From Ananas comosus (Eukaryota; Streptophyta; Magnoliopsida; Poales; Bromeliaceae), in the NCBI RefSeq assembly GCF_001540865.1, contig NC_033642.1:2196421-2260420 (forward strand): 64,000 nucleotides of DNA, read 5' to 3'. The notes under the pieces are model-generated. The model made no database searches, had not been told where the DNA came from, and saw nothing but the letters and a program-made list of their open reading frames with translations. Position numbers and translations under genes: made by a program. Shown here piece by piece: positions 59,573 through 64,000 of this stretch; positions within the stretch are counted from its first letter, which is position 1; every line of letters starts with the position of its first letter.

Positions 59573-60098
59573 GCATGCACAGGGACCTCAGAAAACACCA
59601 AAGTGATCTCATTTCCTAAAAACATTTGTTAAGAAATTGATGAATTATGTATATCATAATTTATAGGGAATAGACTGGCCCTTTTGTTTTTGAAAAGCAT
59701 TTCTTAAGTATAAAGGAATGCACACGGACCTTAGTAAACATCATAGTGATCTCATGCCTTTAAAAAATTTCGTATGTTTATCATAATTTAGAGTGAGTAG
59801 ACTGAGCCATCACTCACCAAAAAGGACTGAGAGAACAAAAGTTCAGTAACAGGTAAGGGGAGCTGGGCGTCGAAAAGGACAGAGTAGCACACAACCTAGG
59901 AGGAAAAAGCCAAAGCAGTGACATCAGGCATCCCAAGTTTTGTATAAAAAATTTAATCAATTCGATTTCTCAAACCTTGGTCCGGAACAGGACACAGCAG
60001 CAGACAACCTAGGAGGGAAAAGGCAATGCAGTGATATCAGGCACCCCAAACACCGTATAAAAATTTTTACAAATTCAATTGTCCAAACCTTGGGAATC
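59573..60098 (+). repeat. Two sets of diverged tandem duplications
   Basis: A roughly 155-bp unit recurs at about 59573 and 59727 (sharing CAAAGTGATCTCAT / CATAGTGATCTCAT). A roughly 112-bp unit recurs at about 59877 and 59989 (sharing ACAACCTAGGAGG). They do not look coding. Confidence 0.7.
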
Positions 60099-60352
60099 AA
60101 GGCAGCCACCTCAGAGTGCAGCAAGTATTATAGGAGGGCCTAACAGAGAACCAAAAGCACAGGGGATCGACACCTTTCTCTAACAGACGACGGATATTAT
60201 AGGAGGCCGACGGAATCTAAAGCAAGAGTTCTAAACGGAGGTAGAGTATAGGGAACCAAAAGCCTAAACCTTATAAACAAAGGCAACCAATCCGTGGCAT
60301 CTCTGCATATATGCATGAATATTTATAGGTCCTTGCTGCAACTAGGGAGCAA

Positions 60353-62083
60353 GAGGGGGATAGGGATGTGGGGGAGTGGGGCAGGCTGCCCTGGGGGCCC
60401 AACCGTACCACCACGTGCTAAGAGAGCGAGGAGGAGAGAGCAGGGCGGCGGAGTAGATCAGAGAGTGGAAGAGCGCCCATCATAGGTGAAGGGACACTAC
60501 GAGCATGAGGGAACCCACACCCGGCGGTGACTCAGAGGAAGCCCGGGCAGGGGAAGGAAGGGGTATTAGATTGTAGAGTAGGGTGTAATAATTACATACC
60601 ATAAACCTTATGGGCATCAGGTAGCCCATATCTAGCGGCGGTGGGGAGAAGGACGACGATGGCCATCGCAAAGAGAGGGAAGGCGGGTACGGCGCACGTG
60701 CGGAGAAGTGCCACGATGCCCATCGCAGAGAGAGGAGTTGGGGCACGGTGCACACCGGCGAAGCTAGGCCTCCTGCCACGCCGTACGCCTGCACGTACGG
60801 GGAGAGCGACAACGCCCCGTATCCTGCGGCCAAGGTTTAAAGTGCCGTGGCACGGGGGCGTGCCGCTACGTCCTTGGCACGGTACGGCACGGGCACGCTT
60901 GCGTGCCGACACGTGGCACGCTTGCGTGCCGACAGATACGCACGACCTCCTACTGGCACGCTTTGGCACGAATTTATTTAAGTTTTTTTGGTTCCAGTAA
61001 GCTTTTATAATGTTATTTTGAAAGATTTAGGCAAGTTATTATTAATTTTTGCTATGTATAGCTTATTATACTCATCAATTAACATGCATGTAAGCATTTT
61101 GTATATAAAGTACAACTATACCTGATGTAGAATATAAATTAAAATTCTTTTGTTTTTATTTTTTTTTATTTGAAAAGTACAACTATACTTGCTGTAACAA
61201 TTGAAAATTCTTTTGTTTTTAATTTTTTTGTAATTTAAAAAATTATAACAGATAAAATGATAGAAAATTTTATTTTTCTTAATAAAACGTTCTCAAATCA
61301 TGATATATTGATTCGATTAGAAATATATATATACTAATAGAACACGAGAATAGTACCGCATTACATTCCATATTTTTTTATTCTTTAAAAAAGTATCTAA
61401 TCAAAATTTTTAGAAATCAAATTTTGTTCCCTGATTCATCGAAAACTTGCGGTGCCGACAAATTTTGACACAAATAATTTGACGAAGAAAAAAATGGATT
61501 ATCAACTAAAAATTTGCTTTTATATGTTTAAATAAGAAGTTAAATTATAATTTTAATTTAACAAAGAAAAAAGAAAAAGTCAAAAGAAAAAGCCAAAAGG
61601 CAAAAAAAAAAAAAAAAGGCATCAGCCAAAAAGAAAAAAAAAGTTGACAAAAAGACAACACAATGTCAAAAAAATAAAAGAAAAGTGAACAAAAGCAATA
61701 TAGATGGCGGCGCGAGGCTCTGTATCCAGAGAACAAAAAAAAAAGAGACAAAACCAAAAAAAAAAAGCCAAAAAAACTATAAAAAAAAAGCTGGCACGGC
61801 GGCACTGCCGCCGGACATGCACCCTGCCGCTCTGTCTCGAGCGCACGGGGCATGTCCGAGGCACATGGGGGGGGTCGAGAACCCCCCTGTGCCGTGCCGC
61901 CCTTCTTGGGGCACGCACGCACGCCCCTGCCGCACGCACGGGCTGGCACTGCTATCCTTGCCTGCGGCATCTGCGAGGGTTTTGGCTTCGTGAGAGAGGG
62001 ATCGGAAAGAGGATCGGTAGACAGAGTTCGGGAGACACGGGTAGGCGACACGTAGCCCTTCCGATAACCCACGTTACGCGGAC
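60353..62083 (+). repeat. GC-rich dispersed repeat, copy interrupted by a hAT element
   Basis: Same-strand match of 25084-25684: 60353-60830 pairs with the first part and 61961-62083 with the last. The 1130-bp element at 60831-61960 splits it. A small deletion near 60541 also separates the copies. Confidence 0.8.
60831..61960 (+). mobile_element. 1130-bp hAT-type element with GTGCC-rich ends
   Basis: Begins CAAGGTTTAAAGTGCCGTGG and ends in the imperfect complement GGCTGGCACTGCTATCCTTG. It is flanked by perfect duplications CCTGCGGC at 60823-60830 and 61961-61968. The unoccupied site is preserved in the paralogous repeat at 25561-25568. The core is AT- and A-rich. Open frames across the A-rich part are Lys-rich or Phe-rich low complexity, and no transposase is seen. 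Confidence 0.92.
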
Positions 62084-62762
62084 CGTTTTGAAATGCATGC
62101 TTTTATATATAAAAAATAGATATATTATAATATAATAGTATAGATATAGATATAGATAGTATAGATATATATATTATATGTAGTTAGATATAATACTATT
62201 TATATTATATATAAAAAGTGTATTTCAAATTTCAATCTGACATAGATAGAACTATTTCAAAATTTCTCTTGTTTGTACGTAAGACTCTTTTTTCACTACC
62301 TCTTAATATTTTTTTTTAAATAATGTAATGAAATAAACTTTTAATTTCTCTTTTTTATCTAACTGTTCATATTTTTTTATTAAGTATTTTAATCATTTAA
62401 TATCTTTTCTTTTTAAGGTGAATAATTATAGATTATCTCTATTCTATCTACTAATATGTTTTATTATATTAACTTTTATTGGTTGGAATCAATAATCAAA
62501 TTTAAGTTAAAATTTTAAATACATATTTAAATTTTAATATATTTTTATTTTAAATTTTTATTTATCCAAAATTTAGAGGTGAAATTGAATTATATAATTT
62601 TAATTTTAATTTTAAAATTTCAAATTAAAATTAATATTTTAGTTTAAGCCATGAATTTATTTCTTGGCCAATTTGCATAAAAAATCTACTAGTTTTGCGC
62701 TTTTGCAAAAATGGGCCATTTTTTTGATTAAAAAATTATTAAACTGAATCTCCAACCCTAAG
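62084..62762. other. AT-rich DNA with ATAG-type microsatellite
   Basis: ATAGAT repeats at about 62136-62170, otherwise AT-rich sequence. 62677-62710 contains TTTGCATAAAAAATCTACTA, similar to 52317-52336, probably a small MITE. Confidence 0.5.
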
Positions 62763-62851
62763 TTAATGCTGCGCCTCTCTTCTACCTCATCCGCACCTTT
62801 GCCAACTCCCATGGTGACGATGGGGGCTCTGATATGGCAAAGATCGTAAAG
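62763..62851 (+). CDS. Possible orphan coding exon
   Basis: Between an AG at 62761-62762 and a GTAAGA donor at 62852, one frame (codons from 62765) is open for 29 codons and protein-like: NAAPLFYLIRTFANSHGDDG then GSDMAKIVK. GC content is higher than in the surroundings. No neighbouring exon was found within about 1 kb on either side. It may be an exon of a gene with long introns or a captured fragment. The family is not recognised. Confidence 0.3.
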
Positions 62852-62860
62852 GTAAGACTA

Positions 62861-62966
62861 CACTACAACAAAAACGGTATATAGCGCCACTTTTAAATGT
62901 CGATATAGGTAAAAAAAAGTACTGCTAGGTAAATTATCGACACTTATAAAAAGTGTTGCTGTAGTA
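62861..62966. mobile_element. Miniature CACTA-like element
   Basis: Starts CACTACAACAAAAACGG, a typical CACTA (En/Spm) terminus, and ends TTGCTGTAGTA, whose complement TACTACAGCAA is a one-base variant. The ends also share AAGTG/CACTT repeats. The 3-bp target duplication was not confirmed. It begins 9 bp after the possible splice donor at 62852. Confidence 0.6.
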
Positions 62967-63136
62967 TCCCTGGTGTTTGGTTGCCCATGAGATTTCAGCA
63001 TCTAGGGTTTGTCGACACATCTGGAGAGCGTCGGGACAAGTCGGAGTCATTTTGGTGCGAAATGGACGCAAAACGAACTCGACGCGAGACGAGAATGGAG
63101 TTCTGACGCTGAAATCCGCAAAGTGCAGGATTTCAG

Positions 63137-63330
63137 TGTTGAGTACCGGTACGGTATCGGGCTGGTACCGATACCCCAGTGTAATTCCAGAACAACATGC
63201 TCTCGAATTGCGTCAATTTGATGCTAAGTACCGGTACGGCATCGAACTGGTACCGATACCCTGTGTGCGAGCTTGCAGGCTGAGAGGCTGAGTACCGGTA
63301 ACCAAATCGGGTACCGGTACTCCAACTGTA
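63137..63330 (+). repeat. TACCGGTAC-containing tandem repeat
   Basis: Three degenerate units centred on GAGTACCGGTACGG and GGTACCGATAC, spaced roughly 70-85 bp, at about 63143, 63226 and 63293. Such motifs occur in LTRs of plant retrotransposons. The flanking 63331-63460 region, with a CT-rich stretch, could be an LTR leader. Confidence 0.6.
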
Positions 63331-63463
63331 ATTTTGAGTTGGTGAAAGGCCTTTTGGTCATTTAAGGCATCGTTAATATCAACCTTATCCCTACCTCTTT
63401 GTATGTGTAGAGAGACAGAGGAGGTTTTTGGATTGCTACTCTCTCTCTCTCTAGTTCTTGATC

Positions 63464-63634
63464 ATGTTCGAGGTGGAGGTCACGACTCGAGCTCGAGAGT
63501 TTATCGTCGTTGCGCCGGAGGGTCGTTCGAGCGCGTGGGCGTCGCAGTTGCGCCGTTGGAGGCCAGACGAGCGCGTAATTTCCTCTCCTTTCGACTTCTC
63601 GCCGTGGTTGGACGAGCTTTTCGAGATGGGTTGA
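63464..63634 (+). CDS. Short GC-rich ORF, unassigned
   Basis: A 56-codon frame from ATG at 63464 (MFEVEVTTRAREFIVVAPEG) to TGA at 63632-63634, rich in Trp/Arg/Asp in its second half. It follows a CT-rich leader and could be the start of a retrotransposon leader ORF. Low GC-stop density makes chance opening likely, and no family is recognised. Confidence 0.2.
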   Translation: MFEVEVTTRAREFIVVAPEGRSSAWASQLRRWRPDERVISSPFDFSPWLDELFEMG

Positions 63635-64000
63635 AGTTTACCGAAATCGTCGAAATGATTTCTACTGTGGCCAACGTGTCGCTCCCTCCTTCTCTCCCGC
63701 GGTTCCTTCGCCCCCCCGCTCTCGACTCTTTTTCTTTTTTCCTCGGCGCGGGCGGGCGCAGGGCAGGCGGGGCGGGCACAGGCACGGGTCGCGCGCACAT
63801 GGTAGCACGGGCAGGCGAGGGCACGCGGCCCACCCTGCCACGTGCGCCGGGCGGCTCTCTCTCTCTCTCTCTCTCTCTCCCCCCTCTCTCTCCACCCCCT
63901 GGCTCTCTCTCTCACTCACCCCCGATTCTTGCCCTCTCTGGAATCGCAAAGGCTGCAAGGTGCGGACGATTGTGGCACTATGCCTCCCGCGCTCCTTTCC
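63635..64000. other. GC-rich right edge with (CT)n tracts
   Basis: GC-rich sequence with CT microsatellites at about 63855-63880 and 63885-63920. Overlapping open frames on the minus strand give Arg/Glu/Pro-rich low-complexity translations and are not credible genes. A gene or LTR element may begin beyond the window. Confidence 0.4.

Noticed and set aside
61545..62135. ORFs of 100-175 codons around the A-rich core of the 1130-bp element
   Set aside because: They translate poly-A/AAG tracts (Lys-rich) or their complement (Phe-rich), and both strands are open.
63451..63958. Minus-strand ORFs of 98-154 codons at the right edge
   Set aside because: They are Arg/Glu repeats from CT microsatellites and GC-rich sequence with no domain.

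Overview
The window is nuclear DNA of a flowering plant, probably a monocot: introns are long and TE-filled, splice sites are GT-AG, TE fragments are GC-rich in an AT-rich background, and the only conserved host gene is a plant-type organellar glycyl-tRNA synthetase. Nothing fixes the species. There are no bacterial genes, rRNA, tRNA or CRISPR arrays. Two single-base N positions (2688 and 56419) look like assembly joins.

The dominant feature is a large palindrome. Positions 2689-23867 are the reverse complement of 26117-47164, about 21 kb per arm, around a unique 2249-bp spacer. The arms are nearly identical but differ by an 83-bp repeat unit, a 42-bp indel, a 7-bp indel and scattered substitutions. 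The left arm ends exactly at the N at 2688, so its true outer limit is not seen.

Each arm carries 13 exons of the beta (C-terminal) region of organellar GlyRS (plus strand on the right, minus strand on the left). The right copy runs out of the palindrome into single-copy DNA, where three more exons complete the gene with a stop at 51654-51656. The exons join in phase into 491 codons plus a stop. The alpha domain and the start of the beta region are not in the window, so both copies lack the 5' half, and the left copy also lacks the 3' end as assembled.

The arms also hold a Ty3/gypsy composite in the last duplicated intron. A gag fragment and a pol fragment point at each other and both stop at an array of tandem hairpins with a constant CATATAC-type loop and varying but complementary stems. 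Other contents are many non-autonomous hAT-type elements with 8-bp target duplications (one has captured a retrotransposon gag fragment) and a Helitron-like terminus. The spacer has a GC-rich repeat, also found near 60.4 kb, and three back-to-back hairpins.

Left flank (1-2688): AT-rich DNA, a GC island and MITE remnants. Right flank (47165-64000): the GlyRS 3' end, LTR-like fragments with primer-binding-site motifs, more hAT elements, a broken unidentified ORF, a possible orphan exon, a miniature CACTA element and a GC-rich edge.
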